In this document: positions 56,170 to 64,000 of the stretch, piece after piece
How positions within the stretch are numbered: position 1 is the first letter of the stretch
How the letters are laid out: each line of letters starts with the position of its first letter
Notes under the pieces: generated by a model
Told to the model about the DNA's origin: nothing
Seen by the model: the letters and a program-made list of their open reading frames with translations, nothing else
Databases searched by the model: none
Translations under genes and position numbers: made by a program
Source of the DNA: Oscillospiraceae bacterium MB24-C1
GTDB lineage: Bacteria; Bacillota; Clostridia; Oscillospirales; Ruminococcaceae
Assembly: GCA_030913685.1 (NCBI GenBank)
Contig: CP133187.1
Span: 1,952,501 to 2,016,500, forward strand
Direction of reading: 5' to 3'
Length of the DNA stretch: 64,000 bases

Positions 56170-57360
56170 ATGAAAACCAGGCTTATTGCGTTGCTGCTCT
56201 GTGTTTCGCTGGTAGCAGGCTGCGGCGCGGCTTCTTCTCAGGGGGATGCCGGTTCATCATCCCAGACAGAATATGTTCCTTCCTATACCTATGTAAACCC
56301 CAACCCCGATATGGTCATGATTACTTCGCCCGGTGGGGATATCACCTATGAGAACTATCGCCTTTATCTCGATGTCAATGAACAGTTCGGTCGTTTTTAT
56401 TCTCGTCAGGAGATGGCTTCATGCGCTGTGCTGGAAAGCGACTTAAAAGAAATGGGCATCGAAATAAATGAGGACGACTATAAAAACATGGCGGCCCAGC
56501 AGGTGTATAGCATGATGATGTATTCTCCCTCGTATGCTGAGAATCTGCAGCAGATCATCGACATAACAGGCATGACACAGGAGGAAGTTTCCAACGCGAT
56601 GCTACTGCCTTACCGTTCCCAGTACCTGGTTGGGCTTTTAGGCGATCATTATCAGAAGCTAGCCGAAGAAGAGCTTGATAAAGAAGCTACTGCATCGCAA
56701 TCATCTGAGGCCGAATCAGCGTCCGAATCAGAGACATCTTCGGGCAACAGCGAAGAATCGGAGGTGCAAAGCCCCGAGGATGCTGCGGCACAGGCGGAGG
56801 CAGAACGTCAGCAGGCCATCTATGAAAAGGGCACGCAAATGATGCAAGACTATTTTGCGGATTATGATACCCGCCTATCCTTTGATGATGACGCTATTCT
56901 TGCGACGATAGATGGAAAAGCGGTTCCCTATACCGATGAAATTAAGCATTATCTTGAGTATACCGCGACTGCCAGCCGTATTGATGCTGTCGCCTTTATA
57001 CAGGCCGGCGAGCTGGTGCTGCGCGAATTGGAGCGTCGCAACACTGAGCTTGACCGCACCAACTTTGAGACAACTTTGAACGCTTATACCGATCAAATCC
57101 GTGCGGACGAGACGATCATGAAGCAGCTTGAAAAGATCTGCGCCAGCTACGAGGCAACAGTGGACGACTATTTTAAGGTGCTGGAGCGTCCGCTCTGGCT
57201 GCAGGAGGTTGGCGACCGGTATTATATCGCCATGGCCGATGAATACAATGCACTTACTGTCGATTCGGGTGAGAAGCCGGATTCCTCGGATGGCTATTAT
57301 GCACAGGAGTTTTCTAAGCTTTTAGAGGGCAGTGAAATCGTCAACGTCACCGGCGAATAA
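56170..57360 (+). CDS. lipoprotein, possible SurA/PrsA-like foldase without a PPIase domain
   Basis: The 396-residue lipoprotein has lipobox LVAGC and two similar helical regions separated by a Ser/Glu-rich linker (about 180-220). Each region opens with a short strand plus Y-x-x-Y-L motif (ITYENYRLYLDV, then VPYTDEIKHYLEY), the pattern of SurA_N-type chaperone domains. No parvulin PPIase domain is visible. I prefer ATG 56170 because GGTGGAAAAACAC precedes it; ATG 56155 is also possible. It would sit outside the membrane and help secreted proteins fold. The assignment is tentative. Confidence 0.6.
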   Translation: MKTRLIALLLCVSLVAGCGAASSQGDAGSSSQTEYVPSYTYVNPNPDMVMITSPGGDITYENYRLYLDVNEQFGRFYSRQEMASCAVLESDLKEMGIEINEDDYKNMAAQQVYSMMMYSPSYAENLQQIIDITGMTQEEVSNAMLLPYRSQYLVGLLGDHYQKLAEEELDKEATASQSSEAESASESETSSGNSEESEVQSPEDAAAQAEAERQQAIYEKGTQMMQDYFADYDTRLSFDDDAILATIDGKAVPYTDEIKHYLEYTATASRIDAVAFIQAGELVLRELERRNTELDRTNFETTLNAYTDQIRADETIMKQLEKICASYEATVDDYFKVLERPLWLQEVGDRYYIAMADEYNALTVDSGEKPDSSDGYYAQEFSKLLEGSEIVNVTGE

Positions 57361-57379
57361 AAGTCAATTGAATTTTGGC

Positions 57380-57426
57380 GGCTGCAAATACAGGACAAAT
57401 TATCCACGTATTTGCAGCCTTTTCTT
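57380..57426 (+). terminator. terminator after the lipoprotein gene
   Basis: GGCTGCAAATAC (57380-57391) pairs with GTATTTGCAGCC (57408-57419), followed by TTTTCTT. Confidence 0.85.
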
Positions 57427-57499
57427 ATGCTTGAATTTTATTATATAAAATGGGATAATATAGTATGCATAAATTTGGTCAACAAAGGGGAGCGGCGTA

Positions 57500-58915
57500 A
57501 TGGGGCGGTATGAAAGGCTGGTCGGAAACACGTTAGTGTTTGCGATCGGGTCGTTTTCTTCAAAACTGCTGGTGTTTTTCATGCTGCGGTATTACACCGC
57601 GATGCTCACTCCAGCCGAATTTGGTATTGCTGACCGTATCACCACCACCAGCAACCTCCTTATGCCGTTTGTCATGCTGTCGGTCAACGAGGCGATTATC
57701 CGCTTTGCGATGGACCGCTCTTTAAAGCGCTCCGACGTTTTTTCTATCGGCTTAAAAACGGTGCTGGCGGGCTTTATTGTTTTTTGTCTATTCTCGCCAA
57801 TTATGCTGATGATTGATATGCTGTCACCCTACACGCTGGTGATCTATGTCTATGTGCTATTTGGCATGCTCAAAGCCATTTGTGCGCAGTTTATCCGTTC
57901 CATTGGGTTGGTCAGGCTCTTTGCCTTTGACGGCTTTATGGCCACTTTTACAACCATTGCCTTTAACATTGTGTTTTTGACGGTGTTTAAATGGGGGTTG
58001 TACGGCTATGTTTTTTCGATTATTGCATCAAATATTATTTCAATATTTTTTCTGTTTATTGTCGCGCGGCTCGACCGGTACGTCGATTTCACCCACCCCA
58101 ACCCGACGCTTCGACGGGAGATGTTACGCTATTCGGTTCCGCTGATTCCGACCACGATGTTCTGGTGGATTGTCGGCATGTCCGACCGCTATATGGTCAC
58201 TTGGTTTTGGGGCGACACACCCACTGGCATGCTTGCGATAGCACATAAAATTCCATCGCTGCTCACCATCGTTTCGGCTATATTCTATCAGGCGTGGCAG
58301 ATTTCTGCCGTGGATGAATCGGGCAAAGGTAAGCGCACCACCCGCTTCTATTCCCAAACCTATGACTATTATAGCACGCTGCTGTTTTGCGCTGCTTCCG
58401 GCATAGTGATGCTTATTCAGCCAATCACCAAGGTTTTGTATGCACCCGCTTACCATGAATCGTGGCGATATGTACCCTTTTTGGTGATGGCCGAGGTTTT
58501 TTCATCCCTTGTCACTTTTCTCGGGTCCTTTTATATGGTCAGTAAGAAAAACGCCACCGTTCCGTTGGCTATTTTCGTCGGAGCTGTGGCTAATATTGGG
58601 CTGAATTTCTGGCTGATTCCACGGTATGGCGTTATGGGCGCGACCTTTGCGACGCTGTTAAGTTATCTGCTGGCCTATGCCATCCGTGCTGTGGATATTC
58701 AGAGGCTGGTTTCGCTGGAGCTTCGTCCGCTGACCACTGCCGTTCGTTTGCTGCTGCTGATGGTGCAGGGCGCGTTTTTGATCATACAGCCGCCGAATAG
58801 TTCTTTAATTCAGCTGGCTATGTTTTTCTTGATGTTGTTGATTAACCTTAAACCGGTGTTGCGATTGGTTGTTGCGCTATTCGACCGTTTTGTTTCACCG
58901 CATGTTTCTCGTTAA
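57500..58915 (+). CDS. MOP-superfamily oligosaccharide flippase
   Basis: The 471-residue membrane protein has about 12-14 helices of the polysaccharide transporter (Wzx/RfbX-like) branch of the MOP superfamily. Typical segments are the N-terminal GNTLVFAIGSFSSKLLVFFMLRYYT and the mid-protein VPLIPTTMFWWIVGMSDRYM. It flips lipid-linked oligosaccharides outward. Its glycan is unknown; no glycosyltransferase genes are adjacent. The next gene lies 15 bases downstream. Confidence 0.9.
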   Translation: MGRYERLVGNTLVFAIGSFSSKLLVFFMLRYYTAMLTPAEFGIADRITTTSNLLMPFVMLSVNEAIIRFAMDRSLKRSDVFSIGLKTVLAGFIVFCLFSPIMLMIDMLSPYTLVIYVYVLFGMLKAICAQFIRSIGLVRLFAFDGFMATFTTIAFNIVFLTVFKWGLYGYVFSIIASNIISIFFLFIVARLDRYVDFTHPNPTLRREMLRYSVPLIPTTMFWWIVGMSDRYMVTWFWGDTPTGMLAIAHKIPSLLTIVSAIFYQAWQISAVDESGKGKRTTRFYSQTYDYYSTLLFCAASGIVMLIQPITKVLYAPAYHESWRYVPFLVMAEVFSSLVTFLGSFYMVSKKNATVPLAIFVGAVANIGLNFWLIPRYGVMGATFATLLSYLLAYAIRAVDIQRLVSLELRPLTTAVRLLLLMVQGAFLIIQPPNSSLIQLAMFFLMLLINLKPVLRLVVALFDRFVSPHVSR

Positions 58916-58930
58916 AGGAGATATTCGCCT

Positions 58931-59398
58931 ATGCCGATGCAACTTTTATTTTTATTTTTTCTATCGATGGTACCCATTATTGAGCTGCGCGGAGCCGTTC
59001 CTATAGGTATTGGGTGGGGGTACCCCTTTGGGCTCGTTTATGCGTTGTGTGTTGCCGGCAATTTGCTGCCGGTGCCATTTCTTATTCCCTTTGCGGGCCG
59101 GGTGTTGCGTTGGGGTGCCACACTGCCTAGAATAGGGGGACTATTTCAGAAAATACTGGATATCGGAAACAAAAAAGTAAAAAAAACGCAAAGCGCCAAT
59201 CATGCGCTGTTGTTTGCGCTTTTTCTTTTTGTGGCAATACCGGCGCCGGGTACTGGCGCATGGACGGGTTGTCTGATTGCAACATTGCTGCAAATGCGGG
59301 TGCGCAGGGCATTTTGGCCCATTGCGGCGGGTGTTGCCACAGCAGGATTGATAATGGGCGTAACATCTTACGGCTTGTTCAGTCTCATTGGGGTATAG
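58931..59398 (+). CDS. small multidrug export protein family (COG2426)
   Basis: The 155-residue membrane protein has about four helices. The family pattern is clear: MVPIIELRGAVPIGIGWG near the N-terminus and FLFVAIPAPGTGAWTG in the second half. The family name is historical; biochemical function is not established. It follows the flippase gene closely and precedes the DUF523 gene by 28 bases. Confidence 0.88.
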   Translation: MPMQLLFLFFLSMVPIIELRGAVPIGIGWGYPFGLVYALCVAGNLLPVPFLIPFAGRVLRWGATLPRIGGLFQKILDIGNKKVKKTQSANHALLFALFLFVAIPAPGTGAWTGCLIATLLQMRVRRAFWPIAAGVATAGLIMGVTSYGLFSLIGV

Positions 59399-59426
59399 TT
59401 TTGGGCACTTAAAGGAGGCAAAGCGG

Positions 59427-59855
59427 GTGAACATTCTGGTTAGTGCCTGTTTGCTGGGGCTAAACTGTCGGTATGACGGTTTGAGCTGTTATCAGACAGG
59501 TGTAGAAAAGCTTAAAAACAGATATCATCTCATCCCGGTTTGCCCAGAAGTTTATGGTGGCTTACCCACCCCGCGTGAACCTGCGGAGATCGTCGGGAAT
59601 GAGGTGGTGACCAAAAGTGGTTGCAATGTCACTGCCCAGTATGAGAAGGGTGCACAGGAAGCATTGACGCTGGCACGTATGATGGACTGCCGTATTGCGG
59701 TGCTAAAAGCCAAGAGTCCCTCCTGCGGGAAGGGCAAAATCTATGACGGTAGCTTTGGTGGCAGATTGATTGACGGCAGCGGTATTCTGGCCCGTCTATT
59801 GATGGATGAAGGGCTGACTGTTTTGACCGAGGATGAACTTGAAAAGCTTATTTAA
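59427..59855 (+). CDS. DUF523 family protein
   Basis: The 142-residue protein has the DUF523 signature: VSACLLGLNCRYDG at the start, VCPEVYGGLPTPREPAEI, and LKAKSPSCGKGKIYDGSF. The conserved cysteines (in ACLLG, NCRYDG, VCPE and PSCG) could bind a metal or cluster. I start at GTG 59427 behind AAAGGAGG. Function is unknown; the domain occurs alone or with DUF1722. Confidence 0.92.
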   Translation: MNILVSACLLGLNCRYDGLSCYQTGVEKLKNRYHLIPVCPEVYGGLPTPREPAEIVGNEVVTKSGCNVTAQYEKGAQEALTLARMMDCRIAVLKAKSPSCGKGKIYDGSFGGRLIDGSGILARLLMDEGLTVLTEDELEKLI

Positions 59856-59869
59856 GTTATAAAAGCTAT

Positions 59870-59905
59870 AAACCGGCGGCATTCTACAATGCCGCCGGTT
59901 TTCTC
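59870..59905. terminator. terminator after the DUF523 gene
   Basis: AACCGGCGGCAT (59871-59882) pairs with ATGCCGCCGGTT (59889-59900), followed by TTCTC. Confidence 0.8.
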
Positions 59906-59950
59906 ATATTCACAGGTTACATAGTACCAAATTTGAGTAAACAGAATATT

Positions 59951-60208
59951 TTAAAAAGTCTGATCATTTATTAGTGCCAGCTTTTGCGTACGCGTCATGC
60001 GTTTAAGCTCGGCTTCGCGCCGCATGGCGGTGCGCTTATCTTCAAAGCACTCAAGATAGGCCAATACCACAGGCCTGCGTCCACGGGTATATTTAGCGCC
60101 GACACCATTATTGTGGGCGGTCAGACGTGCGTCGGGGTCGTTTGTCCAGCCGGCATAAAGGGTGCCGTCGGCGCATTTGAGCAGATAGGCAAAAGCCGAC
60201 TTGCACAT
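59951..60208 (-). CDS. GIY-YIG domain protein (UPF0213/YhbQ-like)
   Basis: The 85-residue protein is a single GIY-YIG domain with the variant motif AYLLKCADGTLYAGWTND, the conserved basic residue in DPDARLTAHN and the Glu in CFEDKRTAMRREAELKR. Stand-alone proteins of this kind resemble E. coli YhbQ; nuclease activity has been described for relatives, but their cellular role is unclear. Monocistronic. Confidence 0.92.
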   Translation of the reverse strand: MCKSAFAYLLKCADGTLYAGWTNDPDARLTAHNNGVGAKYTRGRRPVVLAYLECFEDKRTAMRREAELKRMTRTQKLALINDQTF

Positions 60209-60302
60209 GGGGCATTACTCCTTTCGCTCCATAAGACTATCATGTCAATTAACTTTAACACTTAAAGTGGATGTAAGCAATAATAAAAGGTATTTAAAGA
60301 CA

Positions 60303-60345
60303 ATAAAAACACAGACGCGACAACATGTGTGTTGTCGCGTCTGTG
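60303..60345 (-). terminator. terminator of the dicarboxylate symporter gene
   Basis: CACAGACGCGACAAC (60310-60324) pairs perfectly with GTTGTCGCGTCTGTG (60331-60345). On the minus strand it is followed by TTTTTATTG. Confidence 0.9.
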
Positions 60346-60378
60346 GAGAAGAGAAGAGGAGATTCTAGTAAACAGGGG

Positions 60379-61605
60379 TTACTTGCCCACCGGAGCCAAT
60401 TCTTTTTCGGAAGAAGCGACAACGACCGAGCAGGCGATATCGCCGGTGATGTTAACGGTGGTTCTTGCCATATCCAGTATACGGTCAATGCCAGCGATCA
60501 ATGCGACACCCTCGATGGGTAGACCAACCGACTGCAGCACCAGGCCAAGCATGACAACGCCCGCGCCAGGCACACCCGCTGTACCGATAGAGGCCAGAGT
60601 AGCGGTGAGAATAATGGTCAGTTGCTGACCCATGCTAAGCGAAATATTATAGACGTTTGCGATAAACAATGCACAGATGCCCTGATAAATTGCTGTTCCA
60701 TCCATGTTAATGGTTGCACCCAGCGGAAGCACAAAGCTACGGATGGGTAGCGGAACGCCCAGTCTTTCGGATGCCACCATTGAAAATGGCAGTGTAGCAG
60801 AACTCGACGCCGTGGTGAAGGCGAACAATATCGCTTCCGAGCACTTTTTAAAAAAGGTCAGCGGACTAATTTTAGCTATCATACGAACAGAGAATGAGTA
60901 GACGATTGCCATATGTAAAATACAGCCGAAATAAACCGCAAGAATGACGCTTAACAGTGGCAACAACACTGAAGGTCCATTCACCGCGACAATCGGCACT
61001 ATAAGCGCAAAAACGGCGATGGGAGAAAACTTCATGACAAAGGCCACCAACGCGTACATGCACTCAGCCATGCCGTCAAAGAAATCGGAGACTGGCTTGG
61101 CGCGATCGCCCACCATGATAATTGATCCGCCCAAAAATATCGCGAAAGCAATGATCTGAAGCATATTACCCTCAACCAGCGCCTTAAGAGGGTTGGCTGG
61201 GATAATGTTAAGCAGGGTGTCGACAACGTTTGGCGCTTCCTTGGCTTCATAGCTCAGGCCCTCGGCCAATACAAAGCCGCCACCGACACGTCCGATATTG
61301 CCCACAATAAGGCCGAGTGTGACAGCAAGTGCAGTTGTACAAAGATAAAAAACAATTGTTTTACCACCGATGCGCCCCACGCGCTTGGCATCGCCCAAGC
61401 CGCAGGTTCCGACGATCAGCGAGGAAAAAACTAACGGAACGATAAGCATTTTTATGGCGTTGAGAAACAGGGAGCCAAAAGGCTTAATCCAGTTATTGGC
61501 GATGAGGCGTGCGCCCTCCCCCTGCATGCATAAACCGACCGCAACACCGGCCAATAGTCCAATAAGAATCTGTACGGAAAGATTCAACTTTTTTCTGCCA
61601 GACAT
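60379..61605 (-). CDS. dicarboxylate/amino acid:cation symporter (DAACS)
   Basis: The 408-residue protein has the eight-helix, two-hairpin fold of the glutamate-transporter family. The HP1 serine-rich motif is ASSSATLPFSM, the helix-7 motif is GATINMDGTAIYQG (the NMDGT sodium site), and HP2 carries SIGTAGVPGAG. The helix-8 substrate residues lie in IAGIDRILDMARTTVNITGD, where R and D together favour acidic substrates such as aspartate, glutamate or C4-dicarboxylates. Coupling ion is Na+ or H+. Confidence 0.93.
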   Translation of the reverse strand: MSGRKKLNLSVQILIGLLAGVAVGLCMQGEGARLIANNWIKPFGSLFLNAIKMLIVPLVFSSLIVGTCGLGDAKRVGRIGGKTIVFYLCTTALAVTLGLIVGNIGRVGGGFVLAEGLSYEAKEAPNVVDTLLNIIPANPLKALVEGNMLQIIAFAIFLGGSIIMVGDRAKPVSDFFDGMAECMYALVAFVMKFSPIAVFALIVPIVAVNGPSVLLPLLSVILAVYFGCILHMAIVYSFSVRMIAKISPLTFFKKCSEAILFAFTTASSSATLPFSMVASERLGVPLPIRSFVLPLGATINMDGTAIYQGICALFIANVYNISLSMGQQLTIILTATLASIGTAGVPGAGVVMLGLVLQSVGLPIEGVALIAGIDRILDMARTTVNITGDIACSVVVASSEKELAPVGK

Positions 61606-61806
61606 TCTTGCAAATCTCCTTTCATATGATGTACTTGTGCCAAAATCACTTTAACATTTTGGACATAGAAAATCAATAATAATATGAAAAAATAATTTCA
61701 AAAAATAAAGATTATGTAATATAAACAAGATAAACATTTCAATATTTAAAATTAATTGTCGCATTACCGAGAAAAATAAAAAAAATTAAAAATTTAGAAG
61801 ATAACA

Positions 61807-61835
61807 TAGACAATCGTGGTCTGGAGTGATATACT
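61807..61835 (+). promoter_or_regulatory. pyr operon promoter
   Basis: TAGACA (61807-61812), 17 bases, then TATACT (61830-61835), followed by the pyr leader. The 61606-61800 stretch is A/T-rich and holds no gene. Confidence 0.65.
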
Positions 61836-61890
61836 AATAAAAATTTAGTACTCTATGCGGCGAGGGTTCTATGCTGCACAGCATCCTTTA

Positions 61891-61992
61891 AATCGGTCCC
61901 GTGAGGCCGGCAAGGTTTGCTTTTAATAACAATATTCAGATATTGAAAAGCGCCTTGCCGCATAATCTGCGGGCAGGACGCTTATTTTATTT
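61891..61992 (+). promoter_or_regulatory. PyrR-dependent attenuator in the pyr leader
   Basis: Three exclusive structures can be drawn. The PyrR-binding hairpin spans 61894-61909 (CGGTCCCGTGAGGCCG, with the family's CCnGnGAGG loop). The antiterminator pairs CGGCAAGG (61908-61915) with CCTTGCCG (61953-61960). The terminator pairs the same CCTTGCCG region with CGGGCAGG plus AAGCG/CGCTT arms (61948-61983), ending TATTTTATTTT. UMP-bound PyrR would hold the first hairpin, break the antiterminator and stop transcription. Confidence 0.88.
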
Positions 61993-62013
61993 TATAAAAA
62001 GGGGGAGATGTGT

Positions 62014-62550
62014 TTGAAACGCAAGGATATTATGGACCAAGCAGACATCAACCGTGCTTGCGTGCGGCTTTCTCATGAGTTGATTGAACGCAATAAGGGC
62101 ACCGACGACGTGGTACTCATCGGCATTCAGCGGCGCGGCGTACCACTGGCCAAAAAGGTCTCGGCACTGGTCGAACAGTATTATGGGGTAAAGCTACCCG
62201 TTGGGATGCTGGATATTACCTTTTACCGTGATGACTTATCATTATTGTCTGAGCACCCAGTCATCAACGGCACCGATATTCCGTTTATGATTTCCGGCAA
62301 GCGGGTGGTTTTGGTGGATGACGTACTTTACACCGGGCGTACCGTGCGTGCGGCGATTGAAGCTGTGTTGGAAAGCGGGCGTGCCAAATGTATTCAGCTG
62401 ATGGTGATGGTAGACAGAGGTCACCGGGAGCTGCCCATCCGGGCTGACTTTATCGGCAAGAATCTGCCCACCTCCAATAACGAGGTTGTGCATGTTTGCG
62501 TCCCTGAATTCGACGGGGAGAGCGCTGTGTATATTGAGGCGCTGGAATAA
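62014..62550 (+). CDS. pyrR: pyr operon attenuation protein / uracil phosphoribosyltransferase
   Basis: The 178-residue protein is PyrR. The PRPP-binding motif is VVLVDDVLYTGRTVRAA, and the N-terminal RNA-contacting region includes IGIQRRGVPLAKKV. It binds the pyr leader when UMP is high. I favour TTG 62014 because GGGGGAG ends six bases upstream; the in-frame ATG 62008 touches that site. It is the first gene of the operon, directly after its own attenuator. Confidence 0.95.
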   Translation: MKRKDIMDQADINRACVRLSHELIERNKGTDDVVLIGIQRRGVPLAKKVSALVEQYYGVKLPVGMLDITFYRDDLSLLSEHPVINGTDIPFMISGKRVVLVDDVLYTGRTVRAAIEAVLESGRAKCIQLMVMVDRGHRELPIRADFIGKNLPTSNNEVVHVCVPEFDGESAVYIEALE

Positions 62551-62576
62551 CCGCATGAACAGAAAAGGGTGAAAAG

Positions 62577-63506
62577 ATGGCATTAAAAACAAAGGATCTT
62601 CTCGGACTGCGCGATATCAGCCGGGAAGAAATTGAAGAAATTTTGAACACGGCAGAGGCAATGAAGCAGGTGGTGGCCGGCCCGACCAAAAAGACCTCGC
62701 ATCTGCAAGGCAAGTCGATTGTCACACTGTTTTATGAAAACTCCACGAGAACCCGCCTGTCGTTCGAACTGGCAAGTAAGTATATGTCGGCGGTGGCGGC
62801 CAATATCGCGGCATCTTCTTCCAGCGTTAAAAAAGGCGAAACACTCATCGACACAGCAAAAACCATTGACATGATGGGCACCGACGTGATCATTATGCGT
62901 CACCCCATGAGCGGTGCGCCCCACATCATGGCTAAGCACGTCAAATCCGCCATCATCAATGCAGGCGACGGCACCAACGAGCACCCCACTCAGGCTCTGC
63001 TGGACATGCTGACCATCCGCGAGAAAAAGGGTGGATTTGAGGGCTTAAAGGTTGCGGTGGTGGGCGACGTTGTGCACTCCCGCGTAGCGCGTTCAAATGT
63101 TTACGGCCTAACCAAAATGGGGGCAAAGGTGGTGCTGGCTGGCCCGCCCACGCTGCTGCCCGCGCCCGGTTGCGAAATGCCCGGCGTAGAATATTGCTAC
63201 CAAGTTGAAGACGCTGTGCGTGACGCCGACGTTGTCATGGCGCTGCGTATCCAACTTGAGCGCCAGAAGAAGGGATTGTTCCCCTCGGTGCGCGAATACG
63301 CGCGTTATTTCGGTATCGACCCTAAGATGATGCAGCTTGCGCGACCTGATGCGCTGGTAATGCACCCCGGCCCGATGAACCGCGGCGTGGAAATTTCGAG
63401 CTATGTCGCCGATTCTGACCAGTCGTTCATCAATGAGCAGGTCACGAACGGTGTCGCAGTGCGCATGGCGTTGCTTTATATGATGACAAGGAGGGAAGGC
63501 AGATGA
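62577..63506 (+). CDS. pyrB: aspartate carbamoyltransferase catalytic subunit
   Basis: The 309-residue enzyme condenses carbamoyl phosphate with aspartate, the committed step of pyrimidine synthesis. The carbamoyl-phosphate loop is [13 protein letters not shown], the flexible-loop lysine is in [10 protein letters not shown], and the aspartate-domain landmarks are [13 protein letters not shown] and [11 protein letters not shown]. No regulatory pyrI is visible before the next gene. The stop overlaps the pyrC start (ATGA). Confidence 0.97.
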   Translation: MALKTKDLLGLRDISREEIEEILNTAEAMKQVVAGPTKKTSHLQGKSIVTLFYENSTRTRLSFELASKYMSAVAANIAASSSSVKKGETLIDTAKTIDMMGTDVIIMRHPMSGAPHIMAKHVKSAIINAGDGTNEHPTQALLDMLTIREKKGGFEGLKVAVVGDVVHSRVARSNVYGLTKMGAKVVLAGPPTLLPAPGCEMPGVEYCYQVEDAVRDADVVMALRIQLERQKKGLFPSVREYARYFGIDPKMMQLARPDALVMHPGPMNRGVEISSYVADSDQSFINEQVTNGVAVRMALLYMMTRREGR

Positions 63507-64000
63507 GCACACTAATTAAAAACGCCGTTATCGTCAATGCAGACGGACGGGAGACGGCTGACCTCCTAATTGAAAATGGGCTGATCGCTAAAATAGGGCA
63601 GGGGCTATCCTGTGAGGGCGAGGTTATCGATGCAAAGGGTGCATTTTTGCTGCCGGGCTTAGTCGATTTACACTGCCACCTGCGCGACCCCGGTTATGAA
63701 TATAAAGAAGATGTTGTCAGCGGCACCCGTGCGGCGGCAGCTGGCGGTTTTACGTCGGTGCTGTGCATGGCAAACACTCACCCGGTCAATGACTGTGCGG
63801 CGGTCACAAGCTATATCAAAAATAAAGCAGACGAGGCAGGTTACTGCAAGGTATATCCCATTGGGGCAGTTTCAAAAGCGCTAGAAGGTAAGGAAATTGC
63901 CGAGATGGGCGATATGAAGTCCGCCGGGGCGGTGGCGTTTTCCGACGATGGCAGCCCGGTTTCTAATGCGAGATTGTTAGAGCTGGCGCTTCTTTACTCG
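63503..64000 (+). CDS. pyrC: dihydroorotase, 5' part (runs off the window)
   Basis: The first 166 codons of a class I dihydroorotase are present. The zinc-binding HxH appears as [16 protein letters not shown], and the following [18 protein letters not shown] is family-typical. It closes the ring of carbamoyl aspartate. It starts in the ATGA overlap with pyrB. The C-terminal half lies beyond position 64000. Confidence 0.95.
   Translation, partial: MSTLIKNAVIVNADGRETADLLIENGLIAKIGQGLSCEGEVIDAKGAFLLPGLVDLHCHLRDPGYEYKEDVVSGTRAAAAGGFTSVLCMANTHPVNDCAAVTSYIKNKADEAGYCKVYPIGAVSKALEGKEIAEMGDMKSAGAVAFSDDGSPVSNARLLELALLYS

Overview
The window looks like chromosomal DNA of an anaerobic, probably spore-forming Clostridia-type Firmicute (Oscillospirales-like; lineage is inferred, not proven). 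The signs are strong GGAGG ribosome sites with some TTG/GTG starts, a high-molecular-weight rubredoxin, many ferredoxin/thioredoxin genes, a two-subunit class I fumarase, ECF-type pantothenate uptake, a PyrR attenuator, a yjdF riboswitch, and collagen-like and cysteine-rich proteins of the spore-surface kind. Gene density is high except in two decayed stretches (about 2.4-3.8 kb and 9.5-10.4 kb).

Layout. 1-1250: 3' end of a 23S rRNA, 5S rRNA and terminator. 1.3-3.8 kb: a frameshifted membrane gene, an alpha/beta hydrolase and gene-poor, decayed sequence ending in a Crp/Fnr-type promoter with a broken ORF. 3.85-8.4 kb: a chemoreceptor and a membrane GGDEF-EAL protein. 8.9-10.2 kb: flavoprotein-rubredoxin and a TRAP permease remnant. 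10.4-12.6 kb: collagen-like protein and glycosyltransferase. 12.8-13.3 kb: tRNA-Tyr, tRNA-Thr, tRNA-Pro. 13.7-17.1 kb: ECF sigma factor with a membrane partner, a small protein, an aminotransferase. 17.3-26.9 kb: UDP-GlcNAc 2-epimerase divergent from a six-gene exopolysaccharide operon. 27-31.9 kb: HhH-GPD glycosylase, yjdF with its riboswitch, UPF0316 protein, CoA-binding protein, YyaL. 32-35.9 kb: a redox/sulfur block (ferredoxin, NapH-like protein, thioredoxin, four-domain CoA-disulfide reductase). 36-40.2 kb: lipoprotein and the CoA locus (coaBC, panT-like, coaX). 40.3-47.5 kb: VanY-like peptidase, CPA2 antiporter, metallophore-type binding protein, RidA, GNAT, Crp/Fnr regulator. 47.8-50.2 kb: polar amino-acid ABC transporter. 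50.4-55.8 kb: Cys-rich protein, fumarase, aspS, SLOG protein, mntP. 56-61.6 kb: lipoprotein, flippase, small membrane proteins, GIY-YIG protein, dicarboxylate symporter. 61.8-64 kb: pyr operon leader, pyrR, pyrB and the start of pyrC.

Two systems stand out. (1) The 18.7-26.9 kb operon combines a cellulose-synthase-like GT2, a BcsB-like subunit, a GH8-like lipoprotein, a DUF2334 deacetylase-like protein, a GT-C-like membrane protein and a membrane-bound degenerate GGDEF protein that keeps the RxxD c-di-GMP I-site at the canonical five-residue spacing. It resembles the Listeria Pss system, which makes a ManNAc-based exopolysaccharide, and a UDP-GlcNAc 2-epimerase gene (UDP-ManNAc supply) lies divergently beside it. 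(2) Three near-identical TGTGAyTGAGTyACA palindromes each sit exactly 29 nt from centre to -10 box, the geometry of class II Crp/Fnr activation. They precede the ferredoxin/NapH pair, trxA plus CoA-disulfide reductase, and a broken ORF upstream of the chemoreceptor. The Crp/Fnr protein at 46857-47534 carries the RExxxR recognition helix expected to read TGTGA.
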